Assembly (NCBI GenBank): GCA_033239005.1
Contig: BSQZ01000001.1
Location: 5,998,001-6,062,000 of the forward strand
Reading direction: 5' to 3'
DNA from: Lamellibrachia satsuma
Lineage: Eukaryota > Annelida > Polychaeta > Sabellida > Siboglinidae
Length of the DNA: 64,000 nucleotides
A program made the position numbers and the translations under genes. Positions 39,501-53,200 of this stretch are shown here, piece after piece. Under the pieces are notes generated by a model that did no database searches, was not told the DNA's origin, and worked only from the letters and a program-made list of their open reading frames with translations. Each line of letters starts with the position of its first letter. The stretch's first letter is position 1.

Positions 39501-42500
39501 AATAATAGTTACATACATTGTTAGCAATTTTATGCATGTTTTCTATGATTGTTCAGAGTTACATGATCTATGTCAAACGTCCACATAAGTTATTTCATAT
39601 GGTACAAACATCATAAAACTGGCAGTTGGGCATGAACTGTCAAGATCAATTATTAACACAGTTGAAGTTGTCATTGCCATTGGCCTAGTCCTGCCAAAAC
39701 TTGACTGGTTAGTGCTGGAGTCATAAGCTATTGCCTATTCTCACGTGCTACACCGAACAACTCGGCTAGTTAGTAATAAACCTAGTGTTGATTTTGTTTT
39801 ATACAAGCTTCATCTTATATTTTAAATCATCAAGTGTTATAGTTTTCAAGACAACTGTCAAGATCAATTATTAACACAGTTGTGCAATTCTTGTAGTTAA
39901 ACCAACTGTGTCAGTCATGACACCAGATGTGGTAGAAGGCCAGTCAGTGACCATTAGATGCCGCTCACAAGCAAGACCAGCAGTGAACAGTGTCATGTGG
40001 AAGAAAGGTCAACAGGTCATCAGAGTGACCACTGACACCAAGTATGATGGAGGGACTGTCCAGAATCCTTCACTGACCATTAACCCAGTCATGAGGACAG
40101 ATGGTGGACAGTACACTTGTCAATTGAGCAATGAAGTGGGACAAGGCTACAAATCTGTCACACTGGAAGTCTTGTGTAAGTAGTTGAAGTGAGGTGATTG
40201 GGATTGTACATTGTTGTTTCTGTTTCCAGTCTCAGCTTCTTCCCAGCGCCAATGACTGTGTAGGTTTCGGCATCTGCCAAGTTGTGTTTTTACTTATATT
40301 TGGTATATTTTATTATATTTTCCTAACCAAATATATTTTATGGAGACTTAAAACTGCCTCCATAAGTAAATGTGTTGCTTGTCTCATTTTAAAATCATTA
40401 CCTGAAAAATCAAACTTACCTTTTATCTGCTGTCACTTACTAGATCAGTTGTAGACACTTGTTAAGTAGTTTTGGTGAACTAACTGTTGAAAGTCTCGTG
40501 TAAGTAGTTGAAGTGATTGAGACTGTACATTGTTGTTGTGCATTTTGTAAATTAAAATTTGTAAATTAAAATATTTACTTTCTGTCACCAAATCATTGTG
40601 TGACCTGTGGTAAAAAATTAGGACACTCGTATTCAGACACATGTCATTAATTATATATATACATAAATGTTATGCACTGAGTATTCCATATAATGCAATG
40701 TCATCTGTTGAGTTTGATTCCATAACACATGCAGTGGTAGTGACTGACATGTTCATAAATAAATGAATGACAAGAAACTTATTACTACAAAAATACACAA
40801 ACAAACGCACTATGCTGAAACTAAAAATGTATTTTGGTTGGCATAATTTAAAAATACTACTACATTGTACTTAATTAAGACATGCAGTAACATTTATCAT
40901 GCGTGAACTTCAGATAAACCCTCTGGACAAGCAACAGTGGAACCAAGAGATTTGACTGTAGCCATAGAAGGACAAGTGTCATTAACTTGCCATGTCCCAA
41001 CTGTGTCTGGCAACCCAGCAGCTTCCTGGTTCACCTGGCACAAACAGAACAGTGACTTCAGTAGGAATACAACAGGAATGCTGAGTGTGACACCTTCAAG
41101 TGTGGACGAATCTGGCGAGTTCAGCTGTGTGGCAGGCAACTGGATTGGACAGAGTGACAACTCAGACTGGGCCACAGTGACAGTGCAAGGTTAGTGACTG
41201 TGTGACAGTGCTAGGTGAGTGACTGTGACAGTGCAAGGCGAGTGACTGTGACAATGCAACGTGACTCTTAATTTGACAGTGCAAGGTGGGTGACTGTGTG
41301 ACAGTACAAGGTGAGTGACTGTGATAGTGCAATATGAGTGACTGACAGTACAAGGTGAGTGACTGTGACAGTGCAAGGTGAATGACTGTGCCAGTGCAAG
41401 GTAAGTGACTGTGTGACAGTGCAAGGTGAGTGACTGTGTGACAGTGCAAGGTGAGTGACTGTGTGACAGTGCAAGGTAAGTGACTGTGTTACAGTGCAAG
41501 GTGAGTGACTCTGTGACAGTGCAAGGTGAGTGACTGTGACAGTGCAAGGTAAGTGACTGTTTTACAGTGCAAGGTGAGTGACTCTGTGACAGTGCAAGGT
41601 GAGTGACTGTGTGACAGTGCAAGGTGAGTGACTCTGACAGTGCAAGGTAAGCGACTGTGCATGCAAGGCACATTACACATTTAGGCTTCAACTAATAGCA
41701 TTGATGTAACACTGCTCTTGATTATAAAGATTTTACCAAATGTAACAAGAGCAAAGAAGATTTAACAATATGTAAGTTGGTGCTGTTCTATGTTAAATTC
41801 ATTTTGAAAGAAGTATAGCTACATTTCAGCATCTCAAATATTAGCTCCATGGAGCTGTCAAAACCCTCTCGGTTCCTTCATTAGCGTCTGTCTGAACTGC
41901 TCTCTGGTGTTATGTGACCACGTTGATGGTTGTCATATCAGATCAGTTTCATGAAAATTTAGTTAACACTCAAACTCTGTACTTCCTTCAGTAAGATTTA
42001 ACAACATTGCCATGCAAAGCGACAAGCTTTGAGAGAGTCCTACATCTTTGTATTGCCAGCCCTAATCAGTTGTCAATTTTGTTTTTAAACATGGTGAGTG
42101 ACAATTTTGTAGTAGTGCTATACATGATGAATTTATACCAACAGTTGCTTCTTTACACAATGCTAATCTGGTTCGTTGATGTCCTAATATGTAATGTATG
42201 AATAAGTAATATCCATAGTCGGTTTAATATAAAGTGCATATTTTTGTTCAAATCATTGAAATAATTTACTTTAGTCATTAGATCTGATAAAGCTCAAAAT
42301 AGTGGATATCCAAAACAATAAGCACATTATGGTGTCAAGGCTGCCATCCTCGCGCCGATCACTTGACAAAGTTATGAAATTTCACCAAATTTCAGCGTTT
42401 TCATAATCACTTCAATAAATTCTGGACCAAGCATTGTATAATTTAAATTAATAATTTAAAAGTTGCACAAACGAGCTAGCATGTCATGGATTCAAAGTAG

Positions 42501-43042
42501 TAGGTTTGAATTTTTGCAAAATGAATTTTAAATGAGATGAGCAAAAAAATGGAATTAAGGAGCAACCTTTAACTGTTGTATCCAATTTCAGCCCCAGCCA
42601 AGGTGGAATATCCAAATTATGATGATATCATCAAAACTCCAGCGTACAATGACCCACAGTTCAAGATGACATGCACTGTGTCAGGCAGTGGTGACGTGAA
42701 GGCTGCCTGGCTCAAAGATGGAGAGCCAGTTGTCAACAGTGACTTTGCTGTCACCAGTGTCCAAGTGACAGACGGACAGTACATGTATGGACAGACGGAC
42801 GCCAAGAACAGTACATTGGTGTGGCAGGTGACAGAGAGAACCAGGTATTTCACCTGTGGCAACATCACACACTTTGATGGTATCTACACCTGTGATGTGA
42901 CTACAAAGACGGCCGGTGCAATGACTCATGATGTGTCCAAGGCCTTCGTTGTTAATGTTCAATGTAAGTCTCTTCCTAGATGCATTTTACGTAAAACGTT
43001 GTTTACCACCATTTTTCTCATTGTTGTTTTGCTGTTTATAGA

Positions 43043-43111
<69 letters not shown>

Positions 43112-46100
43112 GCAAAACAACAGTGAGAAATATATATATTCACAATGTAATGTTTAACAGAAACATTAAATTCATCAGACATTATGTATCAGTGTTATTT
43201 ATCTATTTGTCCATATTGATCTGTTCATCCACAGATGAGGCCCACTGGTCCTCTGGCCCTACACTGACAGCTGCTGCCCCAAATGAGACATCCAAGGAGA
43301 TCATTTGTTCTGTGTGCGCCAGTCCACAGCCACACTTCCAGTGGACATTCAACAACGAGACTCTACGAGAAGGAATCCATGTAGCAGGAGATAGAATCAT
43401 CCTGGACCTTGTTGAAAGAGATGACTTTGGTGTCTACCAGTGCATCACTACCAACAGCATCAATGGGGAAAACAGAACAGCTATGTTTGGTATCAAGCTG
43501 GTGGAGAGTGGTAAGTGTGATTTAATTAAGTCACAAGACTAAGCAATTGGTTATTTAGATTATTTTTAGGTTTGTTTTTTGATTTTGGTTGTAATGCTAT
43601 TGTAGTAATTTCTGTCTGAGAATGCTGCTCAGTGGTGTTGATTTGCTGCATTACAGAATCAACGCTGCAATTCAACACCACTCAGCAGCATTCAAATATT
43701 ATTAGTTGCTTTGTTAATATTCTGCCTCATACTTTTCCAAAATAGTATAAATGTAATAGTATTGTTATGAGTTGTTGTAATCATATTCAAGATTGGATAG
43801 ATGTTGATAGTATGGATATGTAGTTAAATTAGCTATTAAGTTATGAGTGATGTTTATGCAGCATTTGTTCTTTATTTTCCATTTCAGGGCCAGCCAGAGA
43901 GCCATTGGATTTCAAAGTTCTGACTAACCACACTTCAGTTGCCCTCACCCTTCAGTAGCGCCCTGGATTCCACGGTGGCCACCCTCCACAGACTTTCACC
44001 TTACAGTACTGGGCATCAAATGAAGTGGCTCTGAGAACTTGGAGAGACATATTCATCTACACAACAAATGCCATGACCTGGTATCAGGCAACTGTGACAG
44101 GTCTACAGCCTCAGACACAGTATGTCTTCTCTCTCTATGCTGAGAACAGTCGGCCATGAGACCAAGGCCAAAACAGAAGTCTCACCGTCACACAGACGGG
44201 CAGCACCACAGGTAGGACTGGTTCTCAGTGGTATGTCATGTTATATGTTCTGTAACTGAAGCTGCTCCCAAGCTTTCAAGTATATGCTGTGTAACAGTAT
44301 TTAACATATTTTTAACAAGACCAGACCTTTTCACTTGAGCTTGCCTATTTATTAAAGTCAAAGTGGTTATATTAGCAGGCATAGTGCAAAATAAGTTAAT
44401 TATACACCGCTACAATTAATATATGACAACAACGAGTTGATTAATTATGCCATGCTGAAACTGTTGGCATCTAATGACACCTTTGTACTGTAGTTACATA
44501 ACATATGCAGCCATCTTGTTCACAGCAGTTACAGTGTAAGGAGACTTGACTTTAAGTATGTAATATTTTGGTATGTCCTTTTTTCCAACATTTACACATT
44601 CAAAGAATGAAAAGTAATCATTTAGTTTTCTTTTTCTCTTTTCTGTCATATACTTTTAACTAACACATTAGTAAAGGAAAACACTTTATGATGTATAATT
44701 TTAAAAACTACAGCAGCCCAAAAGAACATTTCATGGCAAATATATATGCATGCACAAATACGCACGCCCACCCGCACGCATACACTCACATATAGGTTCA
44801 AGTTTCGCACCAAGCAACTCAGCAATGTTTCTACAATAACAAACAACAACATGAAGTCATGTTATAAACTGTTTTATACTGACTAGTAAACAAAAAACAA
44901 GAAATTTCATAGGCAATTGAATGCTGATGAGTTCTGTAAATGTGAAAAAATGCTGCCAGTCAGTGAGACGAGACAAAATTATATGACAGTTTGCATAGAA
45001 AATCATTATCTAGAAATGCTGAATTCCGAATTTAGGTATGTTTTTCTTGTTTGCTTAACAATCACGCATTAGAAGGAAAATAATGAACAGCCTGTGTTAT
45101 ACATATTATACATGTTATACATATATATAATATGTGCACACACACACACGCATGCATGGAAACACAAGTTTCGAAAGGTCTGAAGATGAGCATTGGTACT
45201 TGTTGAAGACATGCTCTCCTTCATTTCTCTGCAGCTTGGATGTTACTAAGATGGTAGGTACCAATTGTTGACTGTTTTGACGTTAGCCATTGTACCTGGT
45301 TGTCATTGATGTCAGTATTTTTCCCTGTGTTTTTTGTTGATTAAATGTAAGTTAGCATTGCTTACTGCCTGGGTTAAATTGATTCGTTATTTTGTTAATT
45401 GCATTAATTCAATTAAGTTAATTCAGTTTAATGAATTAACTTTCCCAGATAAAGTTTGTTTAATTTAATTGTTAATTAACTTTAATACAGTGTATAAAGG
45501 CTCATATAAACCTGGCATTACTGTGTATTGTTTCACAAGTGGTGATTTCTTCTGCGCATGACAATTAGAGCTATCTTTCAGATATTGACAGTGGAAAATA
45601 CAATAGTACATACAACTGTTAGCAATGTTATGCTTGTTTTTTAAGTCTATTGCCAGTTATGTGATTTACGTCAAACATCCACACATGATCGCTTCATGAA
45701 TCCGGCAGTTGGATATGATTTTTGGGGCATGAATTGTCATTGTCATAGCATTACCCTACCAACATTTGACTGGGTAGTGCAGAGTCATAAGCTCTTGCAG
45801 TGGTTGCCTTTTTGTCCATTGCAATGACGGGTAACTCGGCTAGTACATATATATAACGGTGGTCCTTATTTTAGGAGATTTGGGTTTCCATTGGGGCACC
45901 CTCTCATTCTGTTACGCACTTTGAAAAAAATCATGTCAAAAGCATTTCAACGACAAACCGGAGGGGGTCTTTGTCAAAACGAACATAATTATAGGGGGGT
46001 GTACATGCCAGCATTACGAAGTGTTACAAGGGGTGGGGGGTCTCAAAAACATACTATATGGATGGCCCTTTAAAAATAGTCATAATTGCATAAATGTACA

Positions 46101-49100
46101 CGATGATATTTTATCTTTTATAATTTGTGATTTCCTCATGAATGACCCTTCAGCTAATTGTTTTATGCCTTCATTTACCTTCAGTTGGCTTGCATCACTT
46201 TTGAATATTATGAATATTCCTTATAAATGGTATTGGGTGTCTCTTTTTATGAAAGCATGGTGTGTATTAGTTAGCTAAAATTCTAAAACAAGGCATTTTT
46301 CATTATATGTATCTGATAATGTGTCATAAAAACATGTTTGAACCGTAATGCAATAAGTTTGATGTTTTCAGTTCAGAATCATATTTAGAAGTGTAAATTA
46401 ATGCCTACAGCAAGAATGTTACATTTGTGACACCCTTTCACAATGCTGGATTATTGAGGATCATGTTTTACATTGTACTTTAATAATGATTGAAAAGAAC
46501 TTACAGTAAATGCAGACTAATTCTAAGGTCAGCCAGGAGTATTCTTAGAAGGTCAGGGATGAGAAGCAGGCTGTCCTTAACCAACTGTATCTCCTAGGAA
46601 CATGGGGACATATTTATTTCGAGAAACATGATATATTATGTATGGGAATTTTAGTTTTTTTTCCGGATTTCTGCTTTTTTGGAGTGAAAATCATCATTTC
46701 TGTGATTTATGTGAATCCAGTTTTAAAAATGGGGGGTAGCCCTCCACTTTTCCCAAAACCTCCTAGCTAGATCGGGGATATTGATTTGGTTGCATGTGTA
46801 GTTTGCTTTTTGTAAACAACTCACTCCGATCAAGATTTAGAAGTTTGATGTGATTGGCTGATTGCCAGCCAGGTGAAACTTTTTGTCCAATAGGAAGCTT
46901 CATCTCTCACAAACCTAAATCCAGGGCTGCGTACCATTACGGATTTTCCGTAATCATTACAGAAATGTAACGCAGATTACGGCATTACGCAAATTGCCGT
47001 CATATTACGGAAATAAAAATATCTGACTACGGAACATTAATTAAACACTGGCTGTGTTATAATCCGACATACCCGTTATCCAACGCAACACTAACTACAA
47101 CGTGTGGCAAATTCAGTTGACTGTGGCAAATTCGGACTGAGAAATAGGTTTAGCCAACGGCAATATAATTTTCTTGGAAGCCGGCCACCCGCCAGTAATT
47201 ACACTACCACTCCACATCTTTGATGTGTGTGGGAAACCCAAAACAAACAGAATTTAAAGGTGCTTATTAAGTAAAAAAATTTTGCTAGTCTCTTCAAATT
47301 AAGTTTGCAAAAAACCAAACCTACCTAGTATCCACTACAACATGCTAGCTCATTTGTGCAACTTTTGTATGTAGTTTTTGTGAAATCATCAGACAAACTA
47401 TTAAATCAGTTAATGCTTGTTCAAGCATTTACTGATGTGATAATCAAAATGCTGAAAAATCACGATTTTGTTCCTTGGTGAAATTTCATAACTTTGTCAT
47501 GTGATCGGCGAGAGGATGGAGGTCACGCCCATGATCAGCATTGACCCACACAGTGTTTACCATTTTGGATATCCAGTATTTTATCCTTACCAGATCTAAC
47601 GACTAAAGTCAATTCTTTTGATGATTTGAACAAAAATAGACATTTTTTATTAAATCGACTGCAGATGTTACATAAAATATTCACACACTACATATTTGAC
47701 ACCAATGAACCGGATTTGCGATAGGCTAAATCAGTTGAGAAAGCAATTTTAACGATTTTACATGTTTCTACATAAAACATCATAAAACAATACCGCTCAA
47801 CATATTTGATTCATGTTTGCTTTATGTTACAGTTTACACATATGGCTACATTTGTCCCATTCGATATAGAGACATTCAGCCACTCATAAATTATCTAATA
47901 GCAGAATGAAATATGTTTATTTTTGCTTTCTGTTTTCATACCCATTTTAAAAATCGTCAATGTTTGACATGGTTCTACATTAAAACGTGATACAAACAAA
48001 TCTGTTCAACATATTGGATTCATGTTTGCTTTGTTAAAAGCTTACATCTTTGGCTACACTTTCACCACTGGATGTAGGGACATTCAGCCACTCAAACATT
48101 TTTTGTTAGCAGGGTGAAGTTGGTCTATCTTTGCTTTCAGTTGTGATTAAATGAAATTTCAGATAGTAGTATTCCCATGATTACATAATGTGTTGTAGTT
48201 ATTATCATTTTATTATAGTGAAGAGTATCTTAGCAACCAACAAAATAATACCTCATTCGTACTTTTATGATAATATCATAATTGTGGGTGGTACAGTATT
48301 ACCAGGCAATGAATGGGCTCACCTGTGAGGATATTTGGTGTGAATTGAGCTGACAGTGGCAATCACTTGCACATAGATCTGTGGATAGTTGGATACTGAT
48401 TATAATGATTGTTCAATGGAATTATACAAATATACAGCATTCATGGTGTGGTATTTTTAGTGCAAACTTCTGTCATTGAATAATTCTCAAAACCAAACTT
48501 ACGTCTTGGAACAAAATGATATGACAGATCTGAATACTGAAACAGAAGAATTGTATGGAAGAATATTTTTGTTTGAATCCTAAATACATGTGCGTGTATC
48601 TGAACTGTGGCCAACCTAATGGTGGATGATTAAAAAAAATTTTTTATTTATATACCACAAAATATTGATTTACCACAGAATATTTTGAAAATTCTCATAC
48701 TCTACATGCCCAGACAAACTATTAAATCAGTTAATGCTTGTTCAAGCATTTACTGATGTGATAATCAAAATGCTGAAAAATCACGATTTTGTTCCTTGGT
48801 GAAATTTCATAACTTTGTCATGTGATCGGCGAGAGGATGGAGGTCACGCCCATGATCAGCATTGACCCACACAGTGTTTACCATTTTGGATATCCAGTAT
48901 TTTATCCTTACCAGATCTAACGACTAAAGTCAATTCTTTTGATGATTTGAACAAAAATAGACATTTTTTATTAAATCGACTGCAGATGTTACATAAAATA
49001 TTCACACACTACATATTTGACACCAATGAACCGGATTTGCGATAGGCTAAATCAGTTGAGAAAGCAATTTTAACGATTTTACATGTTTCTACATAAAACA

Positions 49101-50124
49101 TCATAAAACAATACCGCTCAACATATTTGATTCATGTTTGCTTTATGTTACAGTTTACACATATGGCTACATTTGTCCCATTCGATATAGAGACATTCAG
49201 CCACTCATAAATTATCTAATAGCAGAATGAAATATGTTTATTTTTGCTTTCTGTTTTCATACCCATTTTAAAAATCGTCAATGTTTGACATGGTTCTACA
49301 TTAAAACGTGATACAAACAAATCTGTTCAACATATTGGATTCATGTTTGCTTTGTTAAAAAGCTTACATCTTTGGCTACACTTTCACCACTGGATGTAGG
49401 GACATTCAGCCACTCAAACATTTTTGTTAGCAGGGTGAAGTTGGTCTATCTTTGCTTTCAGTTGTGATTAAATGAAATTTCAGATAGTAGTATTCCCATG
49501 ATTACATAATGTGTTGTAGTTATTATCATTTTATTATAGTGAAGAGTATCTTAGCAACCAACAAAATAATACCTCATTCGTACTTTTATGATAATATCAT
49601 AATTGTGGGTGGTACAGTATTACCAGGCAATGAATGGGCTCACCTGTGAGGATATTTGGTGTGAATTGAGCTGACAGTGGCAATCACTTGCACATAGATC
49701 TGTGGATAGTTGGATACTGATTATAATGATTGTTCAATGGAATTATACAAATATACAGCATTCATGGTGTGGTATTTTTAGTGCAAACTTCTGTCATTGA
49801 ATAATTCTCAAAACCAAACTTACGTCTTGGAACAAAATGATATGACAGATCTGAATACTGAAACAGAAGAATTGTATGGAAGAATATTTTTGTTTGAATC
49901 CTAAATACATGTGCGTGTATCTGAACTGTGGCCAACCTAATGGTGGATGATTAAAAAAAATTTTTTATTTATATACCACAAAATATTGATTTACCACAGA
50001 ATATTTTGAAAATTCTCATACTCTACATGCCCATTTAATGCTGTCAATTTCTACATCATTGTATATATTTATATATGTATATGTATATATCTATATATAT
50101 ATATATTATATATTATATATATAT

Positions 50125-50213
<89 letters not shown>

Positions 50214-53200
50214 TATATATATATAGATATACATATATATATATATATATATACAGATATATATATATACAATGATGTAAAAATTGACAGCATTAAATGG
50301 GCATGTAGAGTATGAGAATTTTCAAAATATTCTGTGGTAAATCAATATTTTGTGGTATATATATAAAAAAAAAATTAAATCATGTTTTGTACTGACTGAC
50401 TAGGCCACGTTTACACCTCAGAAGCTCCCAGAGAGTACCTGAGACCTCTATTTTTCAAACATTGGGGAAACCCCCACAGAACCCCCCACAGAGGGGGTCG
50501 CAGTTACATCTCCCTTTGGACTCCCACCAAGCCAGCATTACTTGCCTTAAGTGTGGCCTCATCACACAAATATAATTTCAGGTTTTTTTCTTCTCCACCC
50601 TCATCCCTGAATATATACATATATCTCTGTGTGGGTTGTCGGACACAGACATACAAAGGTGTGCCTAAGTCAACTCCCAGTATATCAGAACTTGTTCTTG
50701 AACAGTTGCATAGGTTGGAGCATGCATGCTGATTAAGTTACAATAATGAACAGAAAACGTAAGGTATTCATAGAGATCCATGTGGGCTGACCAACCAGAA
50801 TGCTGAGCCTTCTGGGAATGACTGTTTACAAAATAGGAATGGATTTCTCAGAGTAGGAGGATTTCTGAATATTATAAACTCGGAGTGGTGCGCATTTTTG
50901 AGAAGCAGATGGGAGATGAGATGATGCTAGATCTGTCACTTTATGTAGCCAGAAACTACAGCCAATTATCTACATACTGTAGTATTGTACCATTGTATTC
51001 CTGTCTGAGTAAAATCTACAAGCTGTAGACAAACCAGGAATCGTGTGGCTTGTCTGTGGCTTGTCTGAACATTAACAAATCAGGCTTTTATAATGTGATT
51101 CATGTAGTTTCCAACTTAAGTTGACCACTAGAAATGTATTGCATGTGTTGCATATAATTTAACTGTACAATTGTTAATTTTCTACTCTTAACAGCATCTC
51201 CACAAGTTACCCTTAAAAGTGTCAAGCTTGAAGAAGATCGCATGACTGTCAAATGGTCATACAATGGACAGAGTTTGCGACGTAAAAGGTCCACATCTAA
51301 TGTGTCAGTTGTGATCTACTATCAGCCGGACGGTGGAGAAGAAGCACATTATCCACTAGATGGCAGTGTGGCTGCTGAGGAACGACAAGTGACAATCAAT
51401 GGACAGTTTGATGATAAGGTCAAGTACAAAGTCTGGTTGAAGGTTTATGAAGGGCTACTGGATGTTTCGTTCCAACAGACAAAGCCATTTGGAGCAGCTG
51501 TGAAAAAAGGTGCAGTAGCCATATTTTCCTTTTTAGTTGTTGTTTGTGCATTTATCTCATTGTCATCATTTATCTCATTGTCATCATTTATCTCATTGTC
51601 ATCATTATCTCATATCAAGTGGACATTACTTGAATATAATGATTTTGTCAAACTAAAACAGTGCAAAACCGATATATGTTCTTACAAAGAAGGATGAGTG
51701 CTAATCTTTAAATGTTTTGGCGCATTACACAACACATGCTATGGCACTGGTCAGCTGACTAATCTAGATATTATTTCTTGTGCTGGGGTTAATGGAAGGG
51801 TTATTGCTACAAAATATACTATAGCTGATTCCATACCAACAAATTCACCATTTGTTTATATTTTAACAGGATAAACTGCAACGGGAATTGTAGTTTGTGT
51901 AAAATGGTCTAAAGATGCAAATATATTAAGTTTCCATTGCGTCTCTCGAGGTTATGGGATTGCTGGGTCTTATTAAATAATTCGTTCAAATTTGCCCTCT
52001 GAATGTCCCGTGATGTCTACTCCACTAAGGCTGGGGTCATGGAGTATAGTATTCCTAATTTCCATTACATTTTCACTCATGGGGCATCAGTTCCATCACT
52101 AAAACGTGGCACATACACCAGGAACAAGTCCAGCCTTTGGGTGAAGGGCATGCAGGGATTTTGTTGAGTTACTCGGGCAACCTGTCCTTCCACTGTTCCT
52201 CCTTGTGATAACACTGCTAGGAATGCACTGATTGGTGACATAATATAACAGATAATTGCATGTATTATTTCAGAGCGTCCTCAGCCATCTGGCAGCACAT
52301 CAGGAGTTGTCATTGGGGTATCTGTGGCTGCTGTTGGTGGAATTGCCATTATTGTCTCTCTGACTGTTCTGTTTGTTTACTGCCATCGAATCAAGAATAA
52401 AGGTAATAATTTATTTATTGTAAAATTAACTGTGCACTACATAGTGCAGCCATAAGCAATCAATCTCATGTTATTTCGAAGTGTTTTAATTAAAAAGTAT
52501 AAAATGGGTATACACCGTGTGTCTGATCAGTAATATATATCACATATGCTAGTTGACGTTTATTAACAAACATGACGTTTTACTTTTACTTGGTAAACTA
52601 AGATGTTATGATATTTTATTTGGTTCAGTTCTTCAACCAAGTTAACACGTATTATATTTAGTTTTGTATCAACAGAATCAATGTTCTATGACATGACTGA
52701 CTTATTCAGACTACATGTGAATGTTTGGGATTTCTTCTTCAGATTCCAATGACACCCAAGCACAGTCACGTGGGTAAGACAGTGGACTCATCAGAATTAC
52801 ATATACTAAAACAAATGTGTGAGTGCTTCTATGCATACAGGTATACTCGTGTGTCACCCTAATGCTTACATGATGGTGGCAGGGAATTACCTTGCACAAT
52901 GGAGCATATGCTGTTGCTACTTTTGCTTTTGTCTTCAAGTGTTGTTCTTGTTCTCTGTCCATTCGTTTTGTGATGATATAGTGCACATGACCTAGTGACA
53001 AACGTTATGTTTTAGCAGTGGAATCAATGTGCAGCAGCCAGCCATTGCTATGAATGAAGACTTCAGACAAGTTACAAATGACATGACAAATCAGTATCAG
53101 AGTCTTACTTCATCAGCTGACATCTCACCAAACCAAGGTAAGCTGTGTTAGTGGAATATCAGTCACTATAAACTACATCTTGGAAGTTGTATTAAAAAAT

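Larger units (their letters stand above)
44212..51194. other. Intron 9 of gene 1 (7 kb), repeat-rich
   Basis: No exon found. Holds the 1.32 kb tandem duplication (47390-50032), the AT-cored palindrome (49953-50375) and several AT-rich stretches. An attacgg-rich patch lies at about 46930-47040. Confidence 0.5.

Noticed and set aside
41191..41691. Minus-strand frames rich in repeated SLTLHCHS and HSPCTVT peptides
   Set aside because: They are translations of the splice-donor minisatellite, open only because the unit lacks stops.
50038..50293. Frames of Tyr-Ile repeats on both strands
   Set aside because: Pure (TA)n microsatellite translation.
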